Below, in pieces: positions 28,394 to 37,982 of a stretch of 64,000 nt of DNA. A program made the position numbers and the translations under genes. This DNA is from Kocuria rosea subsp. polaris (lineage in GTDB: Bacteria; Actinomycetota; Actinomycetes; Actinomycetales; Micrococcaceae), in NCBI GenBank assembly GCA_023896275.1, contig MLDA01000007.1, positions 83,816 through 147,815 of the forward strand. Reading direction: 5' to 3'. A model generated the notes under the pieces. It was not told the DNA's origin. It saw only the letters and a list, made by a program, of their open reading frames with translations, and made no database searches. The stretch's first letter is position 1. Each line of letters starts with the position of its first letter.

Positions 28394-28785
28394 GGTTCAA
28401 GAACGGCCGCGAGCCCGCCGGGGAGCCTGTGAGGATTCTGTGGTGTGAGACAATGGCCTTGGTCGGCCGCGGATCCACAGTCCACGGCAGACCCAGCGAC
28501 AGGCTTCCAGGCCCGTAGGGCGATGTTTCGATACGACGGTGAACGATAGGACCGCCGACACGAATTCCGCCACCGGTCGCCGCAACAGAAAGCGGCATGC
28601 CAGGAAAAGCGCCGCTGGTCCGTCCACGAAGGACGCGCACGGAGCACGATCGGGCGCATCCGGACGGATAGCTACTGACTTCCGGTCCGTGGCCACTCCG
28701 GCGAAACGCCGGCGGCCCGCGCGACCGAACCGAGCGCCCGGCGGCGTCGCTGTGGAGGAACCGTCGGCTAGGAGATTCGAATTTA
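28394..28785. other. Long rne leader/intergenic region, no gene seen
   Basis: About 390 bp between divergent VKOR and rne. It holds no convincing protein: an open frame at 28539-28913 is Arg-rich, runs into rne in another frame and looks like a composition shadow. A perfect hairpin CCGGCG-AAA-CGCCGG lies at 28698-28712, about 75 nt before the rne start. The rne promoter was not recognised. A long leader would allow post-transcriptional control of rne, but nothing here proves it. Confidence 0.5.
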
Positions 28786-31700
28786 ATGGACGAGACCACA
28801 GAAGCAACAGCACAGGACACGCCCGAGAACGCGTCGGCCGTCGAGGCCGCACCGAAGAAGCGCGCCCGCCGCCCCCGCAAGACGGCCGCCCAGAAGGCAG
28901 CCGAGGCCGCTGAGCTCGAGACCGCCGAGGAGACCGGCGCCACCGACGCGCCCGTCGCCGACGCTGCGGCGGAACCCGCAGCACAGGCCGAGAAGAAGGC
29001 GCCCGCCAAGCGCGCCCCGCGCAAGTCGCGCGCCAAAAAGGCCGTCGAACCGGAGGCGGAGACCGAGCAGGCTGGTGCCGAGCAGGCCGCAGCCGGCGAC
29101 TCCGCTGAGGAGCCCGCCGAGGAGGCGGCCCCCGCCAAGAAGGCGCCCGCTAAGCGAGCCCCGCGCACGTCGCGCGCCAAGAAGACCGTGGAGGCCCCGG
29201 TCGTCGAGGCCGAGCCGACGGGCTCCGCGGAGACGCAGGCCGCCCCCGCCGAGACTGAGACCGAAGACGCACCGGAGCCCGCTCCAGCCCAGCATGAGTC
29301 CTCCGAGGAAGACGGGGCCGGTGACCCGTTCACCGTGCCGCCGTCGCCGACGTCCGTGCTCTTCCACGCGCCGGACTTCGCCGCCGTGCCCGCGGTCGGG
29401 GACGACGCCGAGGATTCCGATTCCGACGATAAGCAGGATGCCGAGTCCGGCGACGCCGGCCGCAGCCGGCGCTCGCGCCGCCGCCGCAAGGGCGGAACGG
29501 ACGAGAAGGACGATGCGGAGAACACCCACGAGGCTGCGGAGGACGACGGCGTCTCGTCGCGCCGTCGCCGTCGCCGCCGTCGCGGGGACGCCGATCTCGA
29601 GCTGACCGGCGGTTCGGACGAGGACCCGCCCGGCACCGTCACCCGAGTGCGCGGCCCGCGCACGAGCGAGCCCCAGCCCAGCAACAAGGTCACGAGCGTC
29701 AAGGGGTCGACGCGGCTCGAGGCCAAGCGCCAGCGCCGCCGCGAGTCCCGCGACTCGGGCCGTCGCCGCCAGGTGATCACCGAGGCCGAGTTCCTCGCCC
29801 GCCGCGAGTCGGTCGACCGCAAGATGGTCGTCCGCCACGCCGACGACCGGATCCAGATCGGCGTCCTCGAGGACGGCGTGCTCGCCGAGCACTTCGTCTC
29901 CAAGACGCAGCAGGACTCGCTGATCGGCAACGTGTACGTCGGCAAGGTCCAGAACGTGCTGCCCTCGATGGAGGCCGCCTTCATCGACATCGGCCGGGGC
30001 CGCAACGCCGTGCTGTACGCGGGCGAGGTCAATTGGGACGCCGCCAACCTCGACGGGTCCCCGCGCCGTATCGAGAACGCGCTGAAGTCGGGTGCGTCCG
30101 TCGTCGTGCAGGTCACCAAGGACCCCGTCGGGCACAAGGGTGCCCGGCTCACGGGCCAGATCTCGCTGCCGGGCCGCTACCTCGTGTACGTGCCGGGCGG
30201 TTCGATGACCGGTATCTCCCGCAAGCTGCCGGACGTGGAGCGCAATCGGCTCAAGAAGATCCTTAAGGACCATCTGCCGGAGAACGCCGGCGTGATCGTC
30301 CGCACCGCCGCTGAGGGGGCGAGCGAGGAGGAGCTGATGCACGACATCAACCGCCTGCGCGCCCAGTGGGAGGAGATCGAGCGGAAGTCGTCGTCGAACA
30401 AGACGACCCCGCCGGAACTGCTCTACTCGGAGCCGGACCTGACCATCAAGGTCGTGCGTGACGTCTTCAACGAGGACTTCTCGAAGCTCGTCGTTTCCGG
30501 CGAGGAGGCGTGGGACACGATCGAGGCCTACGTGACATACGTGGCGCCCGATCTGCTCGAGCGCCTCCAGAAGTGGGAGGACGAGGAGGACATCTTCAGC
30601 GCGCACCGGATCGACGAGCAGATCTACAAGGCCCTCGACCGCAAGGTCTTCCTGCCCTCGGGCGGATCCCTCGTGATCGACCGGACCGAGGCCATGACGG
30701 TCGTCGACGTCAACACCGGCAAGTTCACGGGCTCGGGTGGCAACCTCGAGGAGACCGTCACCAAGAACAACCTCGAGGCCGCCGAAGAGATCGTCCGCCA
30801 ACTGCGCCTGCGCGACATCGGCGGAATCATCGTCATCGACTTCATCGACATGGTTCTTGAGTCCAACAGGGACCTCGTGCTGCGGCGCCTCGTCGAATGC
30901 CTCGGCCGGGACCGGACCAAGCACCAGGTTGCTGAGGTCACCTCGCTCGGCCTCGTGCAGATGACGCGCAAGCGCATGGGCACCGGGCTGCTCGAGGTCT
31001 TCAGCGAGGACTGCGAGGCTTGCGCCGGCCGCGGCGTCATCACGCATGACGAGCCTGTCGATCACCGCCGTGCCCCGAGTGTCAGCAGCGAGCCGACCGG
31101 TGACCGCTCGGGCCGCCGTCGTCGCAAGGGCGGCGAGGGCAAGAGCCAGGACGCCGGGAAGAAGAAGTCCCCTGGCAACGAGGCCGCCCCGACCGACGAG
31201 GAGCGCGAGGCCAAGGCCAACGCAGCCCGCGAGGCGCTCGCGAACATCGCCGCCGCCGCCCACGCCGCCCACGAGCACGAGGGGGAGGCCGAAGCCAAGC
31301 CAGAGCCTCAGGAACCGGAGGTCGTCGTCGAGGAGACCTCAATGCCGGCCGCCGAGGCGGCAGATCGCGACGGCGAGCCCGTCGTCGAGATTGGCGGCGA
31401 GAAGGTCAAGCTGCCGCGCTCGCGCCGCGGACGTCGCAAGGCGACCGCGCCGGCGCAGAGTCCCGAGCTCACGCTCGAGAGCCTGACGGCGGCCTTCGGG
31501 GCGCCGGAGCCCGCTGCCGAACCCGCCCGGGTCGAGCAGCCTGCCGCTGAGCAGAAGCCGGTGTCAGCCCGAGTCGAGCCCGCGGCGGAACCAGCAGTGG
31601 CCCCGGCCGAGGCAGTGGCGCCCACTGAGGAGCCGGTTGCTCCGGCTCCGGCGACCACGCGCCGCCGCGGTCGCGGCTCCCGTGTGGCCACGAGCGCCCA

Positions 31701-31854
31701 GGGCTCGGGGCAGACCCCGATCGAGCGTGGCGAAGGCCCCGCGGCCGAGGGAACGGCGCATACGGTCGGTGCTTCACCGATCGGACGCGACGTTCCGGCC
31801 ACTGGCTCGGAACCCAAAATTTTTGGCGTGGGCGTGCCCGCGTCGGAACTCTAA
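28786..31854 (+). CDS. rne: Ribonuclease E/G family endoribonuclease
   Basis: 1022-residue RNase E/G, the main endonuclease of RNA turnover and rRNA processing. The first 330 or so residues are a disordered Ala/Glu/Lys/Arg-rich extension with repeated KKAPAKRAPR-type blocks. The catalytic core follows: S1 domain (SLIGNVYVGKVQNVLPSMEAAF), metal-binding Asp641 (VVDVNTGKF) and Asp685 (IVIDFIDM), and the zinc-link cysteines 743 and 746 (DCEAC). A second low-complexity tail of about 250 residues ends the protein. Catalytic core in the middle with disordered arms on both sides is the actinobacterial layout. AGGAG precedes the ATG by about 11 nt. Confidence 0.93.
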   Translation: MDETTEATAQDTPENASAVEAAPKKRARRPRKTAAQKAAEAAELETAEETGATDAPVADAAAEPAAQAEKKAPAKRAPRKSRAKKAVEPEAETEQAGAEQAAAGDSAEEPAEEAAPAKKAPAKRAPRTSRAKKTVEAPVVEAEPTGSAETQAAPAETETEDAPEPAPAQHESSEEDGAGDPFTVPPSPTSVLFHAPDFAAVPAVGDDAEDSDSDDKQDAESGDAGRSRRSRRRRKGGTDEKDDAENTHEAAEDDGVSSRRRRRRRRGDADLELTGGSDEDPPGTVTRVRGPRTSEPQPSNKVTSVKGSTRLEAKRQRRRESRDSGRRRQVITEAEFLARRESVDRKMVVRHADDRIQIGVLEDGVLAEHFVSKTQQDSLIGNVYVGKVQNVLPSMEAAFIDIGRGRNAVLYAGEVNWDAANLDGSPRRIENALKSGASVVVQVTKDPVGHKGARLTGQISLPGRYLVYVPGGSMTGISRKLPDVERNRLKKILKDHLPENAGVIVRTAAEGASEEELMHDINRLRAQWEEIERKSSSNKTTPPELLYSEPDLTIKVVRDVFNEDFSKLVVSGEEAWDTIEAYVTYVAPDLLERLQKWEDEEDIFSAHRIDEQIYKALDRKVFLPSGGSLVIDRTEAMTVVDVNTGKFTGSGGNLEETVTKNNLEAAEEIVRQLRLRDIGGIIVIDFIDMVLESNRDLVLRRLVECLGRDRTKHQVAEVTSLGLVQMTRKRMGTGLLEVFSEDCEACAGRGVITHDEPVDHRRAPSVSSEPTGDRSGRRRRKGGEGKSQDAGKKKSPGNEAAPTDEEREAKANAAREALANIAAAAHAAHEHEGEAEAKPEPQEPEVVVEETSMPAAEAADRDGEPVVEIGGEKVKLPRSRRGRRKATAPAQSPELTLESLTAAFGAPEPAAEPARVEQPAAEQKPVSARVEPAAEPAVAPAEAVAPTEEPVAPAPATTRRRGRGSRVATSAQGSGQTPIERGEGPAAEGTAHTVGASPIGRDVPATGSEPKIFGVGVPASEL

Positions 31855-31952
31855 AGAGGCGAAGCTGCTGGACAAGCTAGGCGGACCATGGGGCGCGGAA
31901 CTGGAAACTCCGCAGCTCGTAGGTCTTGACGACTCGCCGGAGGCCGTTGTAT

Positions 31953-31982
31953 TTGCCCCCGGAGGTCGAACTAGCGTAGTCT
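31953..31982 (+). promoter_or_regulatory. Candidate rplU-rpmA promoter
   Basis: TTGCCC (31953-31958), an 18-bp spacer and TAGTCT (31977-31982) lie in the rne-rplU gap. The start would be near 31990, leaving a leader of about 150 nt in which no known ribosomal-protein leader motif was recognised. Confidence 0.45.
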
Positions 31983-32139
31983 AGTTCTTCGGTGCGAACG
32001 CCGCTCATCGGATCCTTTTCCAATCGGCGTGACTGCACGGCGCAAACCCTGGAACTTACCGGGGCCACATCGTGGCTCTGTCTGGGGCACCTCTGCGCAG
32101 TAATGAGATTTCAGAACGTCGAGAGAAGTGAGTACCAAA

Positions 32140-32448
32140 GTGGTGTACGCAATTGTCCGCGCTGGCGGCCACCAGGAGAAAGTCTCTGTTGGAGACTTCG
32201 TTACCCTTGACCGCGTTCCCGTAGCTGCCGGCGGCACCATTGAGCTCCCCGCCCTGCTGCTGGTCGACGGTGACAAGGTGACTTCTGCTGCGAACGAACT
32301 GGCTAAGATCAAGGTGACGGCTGAGGTCGTCGAGTCCTTCCGTGGCTCCAAGATCGTGATCCAGAAGTTCAAGAACAAGACCGGTTACAAGAAGCGCCAG
32401 GGCTTCCGCTCTGCTCTGACCAAGGTCAAGGTCCTTTCGATCGCCTGA
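32140..32448 (+). CDS. rplU: 50S ribosomal protein L21
   Basis: 102-residue large-subunit protein that binds 23S rRNA. The sequence [20 protein letters not shown] at the N-terminus and [15 protein letters not shown] in the C-terminal half identify L21. The GTG at 32140 gives the family N-terminus [10 protein letters not shown] and normal length; an in-frame GTG at 32128 would add four residues but lies directly against the only purine-rich stretch. Followed 48 bp later by rpmA, the standard pairing. Confidence 0.96.
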   Translation: MVYAIVRAGGHQEKVSVGDFVTLDRVPVAAGGTIELPALLLVDGDKVTSAANELAKIKVTAEVVESFRGSKIVIQKFKNKTGYKKRQGFRSALTKVKVLSIA

Positions 32449-32496
32449 GGCGACGAAGAGACCAGTAACCCCCTGATCTGAAGGTAGGCATAATCA

Positions 32497-32751
32497 ATGG
32501 CACATAAGAAGGGCGCTAGCTCTACTCGCAACGGCCGCGACTCGAACGCACAGTACCTGGGCGTCAAGCGTTTCGGTGGCCAGGTCGTCTCCGCTGGCGA
32601 GATTCTGGTTCGTCAGCGTGGAACGCACTTCCACCCGGGCGCCAACGTCGGTCGCGGTGGCGACGACACCCTGTTCGCCCTGGCCGCTGGCTCCGTCGAG
32701 TTCGGTACTCGTCGCGGCCGCCGCGTGGTGAACATCGTCTCCGCTGACTAA
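32497..32751 (+). CDS. rpmA: 50S ribosomal protein L27
   Basis: 84-residue ribosomal protein whose N-terminal tail reaches the peptidyl-transferase centre. It begins [20 protein letters not shown] with no extra N-terminal cleavage sequence of the Firmicutes type, and contains [24 protein letters not shown] lies upstream of the ATG. A strong terminator follows. Confidence 0.98.
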   Translation: MAHKKGASSTRNGRDSNAQYLGVKRFGGQVVSAGEILVRQRGTHFHPGANVGRGGDDTLFALAAGSVEFGTRRGRRVVNIVSAD

Positions 32752-32792
32752 TTAGGTCTCGGCTGACGGTTTCGTCAACAAAGAATTATCTA

Positions 32793-32828
32793 GACTGGAG
32801 GGTGGGCCTGCGGGCCCACCCTCCAGTC
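32793..32828 (+). terminator. Strong terminator after rpmA
   Basis: Perfect 16-bp stem GACTGGAGGGTGGGCC (32793-32808) / GGCCCACCCTCCAGTC (32813-32828), 4-nt loop TGCG. It is followed by a T/C-mixed tract rather than a clean T-run. Confidence 0.9.
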
Positions 32829-32952
32829 GTCTATCCGGTGTTATTCTCGCCGGCGGTGGTTTACCGTCGGAAGAGGGAACGACGACGTGAAGTCGTCAAA
32901 CGTCTTATCCGCACCCGAGCAGTGGGTGCAGCAATCGTGAGGAGTCCAATTC

Positions 32953-34524
32953 GTGGCAGCGTTCATTGATCGCGTAGTCCTGCATGTGTCCGGAGGCACG
33001 GGTGGGCACGGCTGCGTCTCCGTCCATCGTGAGAAGTTCAAGCCCCTCGGCGGGCCCGATGGCGGCAACGGCGGCAACGGCGGAGACGTTGTCCTGCGTG
33101 TGGATAACCAGACCACCACGCTGCTTGACTACCACCACTTGCCGCACCGCAATGCCAGCAACGGCGAGGGCGGCAAGGGCGACAACCGTCCGGGCCGCCA
33201 CGGCGAGACCCTAGTTCTCTCCGTACCGGAGGGCACGGTCGTCAAGGACCGCGAAGGCAACATCCTGGCCGATCTGGTCGGCGAGGGTTCGGAATACACC
33301 GCGGCCGCCGGCGGCCAGGGCGGGCTCGGCAATGCCGCTCTGGCCTCGCGCAAGCGCAAGGCCCCGGGCTTCGCCCTGCTCGGCATCCCCGGCGACGAGC
33401 GCGACATCGTGCTCGAGCTCAAGACGGTCGCCGATATCGCTCTCGTGGGCTACCCCTCGGCTGGCAAGTCGAGCCTGATCGCCGCGATCTCGGCGGCCCG
33501 CCCCAAGATCGCCGACTACCCATTTACGACTCTCGTCCCCAACCTCGGGGTCGTAGAGGCGGGGGAGACTCGCTTCACCGTGGCCGATGTTCCCGGGCTG
33601 ATCCCTGGCGCTAGCCAGGGTAAGGGGCTCGGCCACGAGTTCCTGCGCCACGTCGAGCGCTGCGCGGCACTCGTGCACGTGCTCGACTGCGGCGCGCTGG
33701 AATCGGACCGCGACCCGGTCTCCGATCTCGACATCATCGAGGCGGAGCTCGAGCAGTACGAGGTCGACTCGTCCTTCGCCGGTTCCGACGGCCAGTTGAT
33801 CCCGCTCAACGAGCGCCCCAAGCTCATTGCATTGAACAAGGTGGACATGCCGGACGGCCAGGACATGGCCGACTTTGTTCGCCCTGAGCTGGAAAAGCGG
33901 GGTTATCGGGTCTTCGAAATTTCGGCGTTGTCGCGTACCGGCCTCCGCGAGCTCTCGTTCGCCATGGCCGAACTAGTCGCAGAAGCACGGGCCAGAATCG
34001 ATGCCGCGCCTCCGGTCGTCGAGGCCCCGGTTATCAAACCCCGAGCCGTCAATCAACGCGCGTTCACAATTCGGCGTGAAGAACGGAATCTCGAGCCGCT
34101 CTTCCGTATCATCGGAGAGAAGCCGGTTCGCTGGGTCAAGCAGACGGATTTCCGGAACGACGAGGCAGTGGGTTATCTGGCCGACCGTCTCGCCAAGCTT
34201 GGCATCGAGGATGAACTGTTCAGGGTGGGTGCTCAGCCGGGTGACGCCGTCGTGATCGGAGACGAGAGCGACAGTGTGATCTTCGACTGGGAGCCGACCA
34301 TGAGCGCCGGTGCCGAGCTTTTGGGTTCGCGCCGAGGTCACGACGTGCGGTTGGAGGAAACCGACCGCCCGACGCGTCAGCAGAAGCGCGAGGACCACCA
34401 GTCCCGCAAGGAGGCCAAGCAGGCCGCCCGCGATGAACTGGAGGCCGAGCGCAAAGCTGGGATCTGGACGGAATCGGTCAACTACAAGATGCCCGGCCCT
34501 GAAGGAGACAGCGACAAGGGATGA
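32953..34524 (+). CDS. obg: GTPase Obg/CgtA
   Basis: 523-residue GTPase acting in 50S subunit assembly and stress signalling. The glycine-rich OBG domain is at residues 1-160 ([22 protein letters not shown]). The G domain starts with GYPSAGKS at residues 166-173, with DVPGLI (G3) and NKVD (G4) following. The C-terminal OCT domain (about 350-430) and a charged tail are present, as in other actinobacteria. The GTG start follows GAGGAG. A GCACCC/GGGTGC hairpin (32911-32929) lies in its leader. The stop overlaps proB (ATGA). Confidence 0.97.
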   Translation: MAAFIDRVVLHVSGGTGGHGCVSVHREKFKPLGGPDGGNGGNGGDVVLRVDNQTTTLLDYHHLPHRNASNGEGGKGDNRPGRHGETLVLSVPEGTVVKDREGNILADLVGEGSEYTAAAGGQGGLGNAALASRKRKAPGFALLGIPGDERDIVLELKTVADIALVGYPSAGKSSLIAAISAARPKIADYPFTTLVPNLGVVEAGETRFTVADVPGLIPGASQGKGLGHEFLRHVERCAALVHVLDCGALESDRDPVSDLDIIEAELEQYEVDSSFAGSDGQLIPLNERPKLIALNKVDMPDGQDMADFVRPELEKRGYRVFEISALSRTGLRELSFAMAELVAEARARIDAAPPVVEAPVIKPRAVNQRAFTIRREERNLEPLFRIIGEKPVRWVKQTDFRNDEAVGYLADRLAKLGIEDELFRVGAQPGDAVVIGDESDSVIFDWEPTMSAGAELLGSRRGHDVRLEETDRPTRQQKREDHQSRKEAKQAARDELEAERKAGIWTESVNYKMPGPEGDSDKG

Positions 34525-35684
34525 AGCAACGCCTGAGGATGAAAGAGACTCGCAAACCGTCCGCGGTTCGCGAGCGGTCCGATATCACACGCGCAGGACG
34601 AATCGTCGTCAAGGTCGGCTCGTCGTCGTTGACCACGGTCGACGGCGGTGTCAGTCAGGACGCCTTGAAGGCGCTCGTCGACACGTTGGGGCGGGCCCGC
34701 ACCGCCGGCACGGAGATCATCCTGGTCTCCTCGGGCGCTGTCGCGGCAGGTCTCTCGCCAATGGGCATCCAGCGGCGCCCGCGTGACCTCGCTACCCAAC
34801 AGGCCGCCGCCGCCGTTGGGCAGGGCCACCTCGTAGCCCAATACGTCGACGAGTTCGCTAAGCACGGCGTCACCGTCGGCCAGGTGCTGCTGACCGCAGA
34901 AGATCTTAACCGCCGCGAGCAGTACGGCAACGCGTTCAATACGCTCAACCGCCTGCTCGACCTCGGCGTCCTGCCGATCATCAACGAGCACGACACCGTC
35001 GCCACCCACGAGATCCGCTTCGGCGACAACGACCGTCTCGCCGCGCTCGTCGCCGACCTCGTCAAGGCCGAGGCCCTCGTGCTGCTCTCCGACGTCGACG
35101 CGGTCTACGACGGGCCGCCGCAGAAGGGGGCCAAGCGCATCAGTCGCGTCGATTCTCCGGCCGATCTCGACGGCGTCGAAATCGGTGGCACCGGCTCCGG
35201 CATCGGCACCGGCGGCATGGCGACCAAGGTCCGCGCCGCGACGATGGCCGCCGAGTCCGGCATACCCGCGCTCGTGACATCAGCCGCGAACGTCGGGCGT
35301 GTGCTCTCCGGAGAAGACGTCGGCACGTGGTTCGCGACCCGTGGTGTGCGCCGCTCGGCGCGCATGCTCTGGCTCGAGCACCTCGCCGACCCGGACGGTC
35401 GCGTGGTCCTCGACTCCGGCGCCGTCAAGGCCATCGCCACCGGCAAGAAGTCGCTCCTGCCGGCAGGCATCACCTCGGTCAGCGGCGACTTCAACGCCGG
35501 TGACGTCGTCGACCTGACGGACAAGCGCGGCAGGATCATCGCCCGTGGCATCGTCAACTACGACAACGACGAGTTGCCGGCCATGATCGGCAAGACCACG
35601 CGAGAACTCTCGAAGAAGCAGGGCAAGCGCTACGCGCGTTCCGTCGTCCACGTGGACGACATGGTGGTAGTACGCCGCCGCTGA
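34521..35684 (+). CDS. proB: Glutamate 5-kinase
   Basis: 387-residue enzyme of proline synthesis, phosphorylating glutamate. The amino-acid kinase domain is clear ([52 protein letters not shown]), followed by a C-terminal PUA domain from about residue 290. Starts on the obg stop codon. proA follows after 41 bp. Confidence 0.97.
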   Translation: MKQRLRMKETRKPSAVRERSDITRAGRIVVKVGSSSLTTVDGGVSQDALKALVDTLGRARTAGTEIILVSSGAVAAGLSPMGIQRRPRDLATQQAAAAVGQGHLVAQYVDEFAKHGVTVGQVLLTAEDLNRREQYGNAFNTLNRLLDLGVLPIINEHDTVATHEIRFGDNDRLAALVADLVKAEALVLLSDVDAVYDGPPQKGAKRISRVDSPADLDGVEIGGTGSGIGTGGMATKVRAATMAAESGIPALVTSAANVGRVLSGEDVGTWFATRGVRRSARMLWLEHLADPDGRVVLDSGAVKAIATGKKSLLPAGITSVSGDFNAGDVVDLTDKRGRIIARGIVNYDNDELPAMIGKTTRELSKKQGKRYARSVVHVDDMVVVRRR

Positions 35685-35725
35685 CGCTCGTCCATTCGAA
35701 GCCACATCAACCCTTAGGGGGAGAC

Positions 35726-37012
35726 ATGACCGACACAACAATCGATACTTCCGTCACCGAGGTCGAGGCGGCGATCGCCACCAAGGCCGATCGCGCCCGT
35801 GCGGCCTCCCGTGTCCTGGCCCAGGCCAATCGCGACCACAAGGATCGCGCACTGCGTGCGATCGGCGAGACGCTGGACTCGAACCGTCCGGCGATCCTCG
35901 AGGGAAACAAGAAGGACCTCGACCGCGGCGAGGCCAATGGCACGTCTCAGGCGCTGTTGGACCGGCTGCGCCTGGACGACGAGCGCATCGACGGCCTGAT
36001 CTCGGCGCTTGAAGATTTGTGCGGCCTGCCGGACCCCGTTGGCGAGGTGCACCGCGGCCAGACGCTGCCGAACGGGCTTCGCCTGCGCCAGGTGCACGTG
36101 CCTCTCGGCGTCGTCGGCGCGATCTATGAGGCGCGCCCGAATGTGACCGTGGACATCGCCGGCATCGCGCTCAAGAGCGGCAACGCGGTCCTGCTGCGCG
36201 GTGGTTCCGCGGCCGAAGAGAGCAACAAGGTACTCATCCGCCTGATCCGCGAGGCGCTCGAGGGTGTTGACCTGCCCGCCGACGCCGTCCAGGGCATCGA
36301 CGAGCTCGGGCGCCCGGGCGCGACCGCTCTGATGGGTGCCCGCGGCAAGGTCGACGTGCTCGTCCCGCGCGGTGGACGCAGCCTCATTCAGGCCGTTGTG
36401 CAGAACGCGTCAGTACCGGTTATCGAGACCGGTGAGGGCAACGTGCACATCTTCCTCGATGAGTCCGCGCCCGAGGAACTGGCCGTCCCGATTGTGATCA
36501 ACGCCAAGACGCACCGCACGTCGGTCTGCAACGCGGCCGAGACGCTGCTCGTGCACAAGGACGCCATCGCGGCTCGTGAGGTCCTCACCAAGCTGTCCGA
36601 CGCCGGCGTGCGGCTGCACGTCGACGAGCGGGCGGCGGAGCTGGCCGCTGGTCTGAACACCGTGCCCGCGACGGCTGAGGACTGGGGCTCGGAGTACCTG
36701 GACATGGACATCGCGGTCGCCGTCGTCGACTCGCTCGACGACGCTTTGGATCACATTCGCGAGTACTCCAGCGGCCACACTGAGGCGATCCTGACGAACA
36801 ACCTGTCGCATTCAGAGCGTTTCGTCCGCGAGATCGACTCCGCCGCAGTGATCGTCAACGCCTCGACCCGCTTCACCGACGGCGGCCAATTGGGCCTGGG
36901 CGCCGAGGTCGGCATTTCGACGCAGAAGATGCATGCCCGCGGTCCGATGGGCCTGCGCGAGCTGACGACGACGAAGTGGATCATTCAGGGCGACGGGCAG
37001 ATCCGCCCGTAG
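35726..37012 (+). CDS. proA: Gamma-glutamyl phosphate reductase
   Basis: 428-residue NADPH-dependent reductase giving glutamate 5-semialdehyde, acting directly after ProB. The catalytic Cys268 is in HRTSVCNAAETLLVH, and the VPLGVVGAIYEARPNVT and GLGAEVGISTQKMHARGPMGL blocks are canonical. AGGGGGAG lies upstream of the ATG. Confidence 0.98.
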   Translation: MTDTTIDTSVTEVEAAIATKADRARAASRVLAQANRDHKDRALRAIGETLDSNRPAILEGNKKDLDRGEANGTSQALLDRLRLDDERIDGLISALEDLCGLPDPVGEVHRGQTLPNGLRLRQVHVPLGVVGAIYEARPNVTVDIAGIALKSGNAVLLRGGSAAEESNKVLIRLIREALEGVDLPADAVQGIDELGRPGATALMGARGKVDVLVPRGGRSLIQAVVQNASVPVIETGEGNVHIFLDESAPEELAVPIVINAKTHRTSVCNAAETLLVHKDAIAAREVLTKLSDAGVRLHVDERAAELAAGLNTVPATAEDWGSEYLDMDIAVAVVDSLDDALDHIREYSSGHTEAILTNNLSHSERFVREIDSAAVIVNASTRFTDGGQLGLGAEVGISTQKMHARGPMGLRELTTTKWIIQGDGQIRP

Positions 37013-37126
37013 GGACACGCGAGTCATTCGTGGCGTAGCGTTGTCAGTGGGTACCATTAGTGCAGACTACTGACTCCGCCCGGCCTTAGGGCCGTGGAGG
37101 GGGCCGCCGAGAGATAAGGGAGACAC

Positions 37127-37351
37127 ATGCTTGATCAGCTCATCGCCTCTGGCGCTGCGACCGCAGCCGCCGAGGCAGAAAACGCCGGACAGTACGCGTT
37201 GTTGATCGGCGGCAGCATCATGGCAGGTTTCCTCCTGCTGCTCCTGATCACGGTCTCGTTCGCCAATCGCGGCCTGGGCCACGAGGCTCACGCCGAGACG
37301 CATGACCCGCACCGCCAGCACCCGAACAACCACGGTGGGGCAAATCACTAG
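37127..37351 (+). CDS. Small single-span membrane protein with His-rich tail, unknown function
   Basis: 74-residue protein. Residues 22-45 form one hydrophobic helix ([21 protein letters not shown]). The last 23 residues hold seven histidines (52, 55, 59, 62, 65, 69 and 74), which could bind a metal. It lies between proA and nadD with AAGGGAG before the ATG, and nadD begins inside its 3' end. I do not recognise a family. Translation coupling with nadD, clean start signals and a coherent membrane protein support it as real. Confidence 0.7.
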   Translation: MLDQLIASGAATAAAEAENAGQYALLIGGSIMAGFLLLLLITVSFANRGLGHEAHAETHDPHRQHPNNHGGANH

Positions 37352-37967
37352 TTCGAAGACGGCGGGCCGCAAGGTCCGGCTGGGGGTCATGGGCGGTACG
37401 TTCGACCCAATTCACCACGGCCACTTGGTGGCGGCCAGCGAGGTCGCCGCCAAGTTTGGTCTCGATGAGGTGGTCTTCGTGCCCACGGGTCAACCGTGGC
37501 AGAAGCAGCACAAGAAGGTGTCGCCGTCGGAACACCGGTACCTGATGACGGTCGTCGCGACGGCCTCCAACCCGCGGTTCACCGTGAGCCGGGTGGACAT
37601 CGACCGACCGGGAGTGACGTACACGATCGACACCCTGCGCGATCTGCGTAGGCAGCGTCCCGAGGCCGAGTTGTTCTTCATCACGGGCGCCGACGCCCTG
37701 GAACAGATCATGTCCTGGAAGGACGTCGACGAACTTTGGGGGCTGGCGCACTTCGTCGGTGTGACCCGGCCCGGCCACGATCTGCCGGATCTTGGGCGTC
37801 AAGACGTTAGCCTGCTCGAGATTCCGGCGCTGGCGATCTCCTCGACGGATTGCCGCAACCGCGTGAAGGATCATCAGCCCGTTTGGTACCTGGTACCTGA
37901 CGGCGTGGTTCAGCACATCGCAAAACACGAATTGTATCTGGAAGCGTCAGATGCCGAGATTGCTTAA
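37335..37967 (+). CDS. nadD: Nicotinate-nucleotide adenylyltransferase
   Basis: Enzyme forming deamido-NAD from NaMN and ATP. The nucleotidyltransferase motif [12 protein letters not shown] and the C-terminal ISSTDCR (SSTxxR) motif are clear. The start is uncertain: GTG at 37335 (210 residues) and ATG at 37302 (221 residues) both lie inside the upstream small gene, and neither has a good ribosome-binding site, so coupling is likely. Genes downstream follow the usual nadD-(unknown)-rsfS order. Confidence 0.93.
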   Translation: MGQITSSKTAGRKVRLGVMGGTFDPIHHGHLVAASEVAAKFGLDEVVFVPTGQPWQKQHKKVSPSEHRYLMTVVATASNPRFTVSRVDIDRPGVTYTIDTLRDLRRQRPEAELFFITGADALEQIMSWKDVDELWGLAHFVGVTRPGHDLPDLGRQDVSLLEIPALAISSTDCRNRVKDHQPVWYLVPDGVVQHIAKHELYLEASDAEIA

Positions 37968-37982
37968 CGGGGAATGGACAGT

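Noticed and set aside
28539..28913. 124-codon Arg-rich plus-strand frame in the rne leader
   Set aside because: No ribosome-binding site, overlaps rne in another frame, no recognisable domain.
28783..31278. 831-codon minus-strand open frame opposite rne
   Set aside because: Complement of the Ala/Glu/Arg-rich rne arms; repetitive Leu/Gly/Arg content and no homology.
31817..31832. AT-rich palindrome CCAAAATTTTTGG near the rne end
   Set aside because: It lies inside the rne coding sequence before the stop and has no stem strong enough for a terminator.
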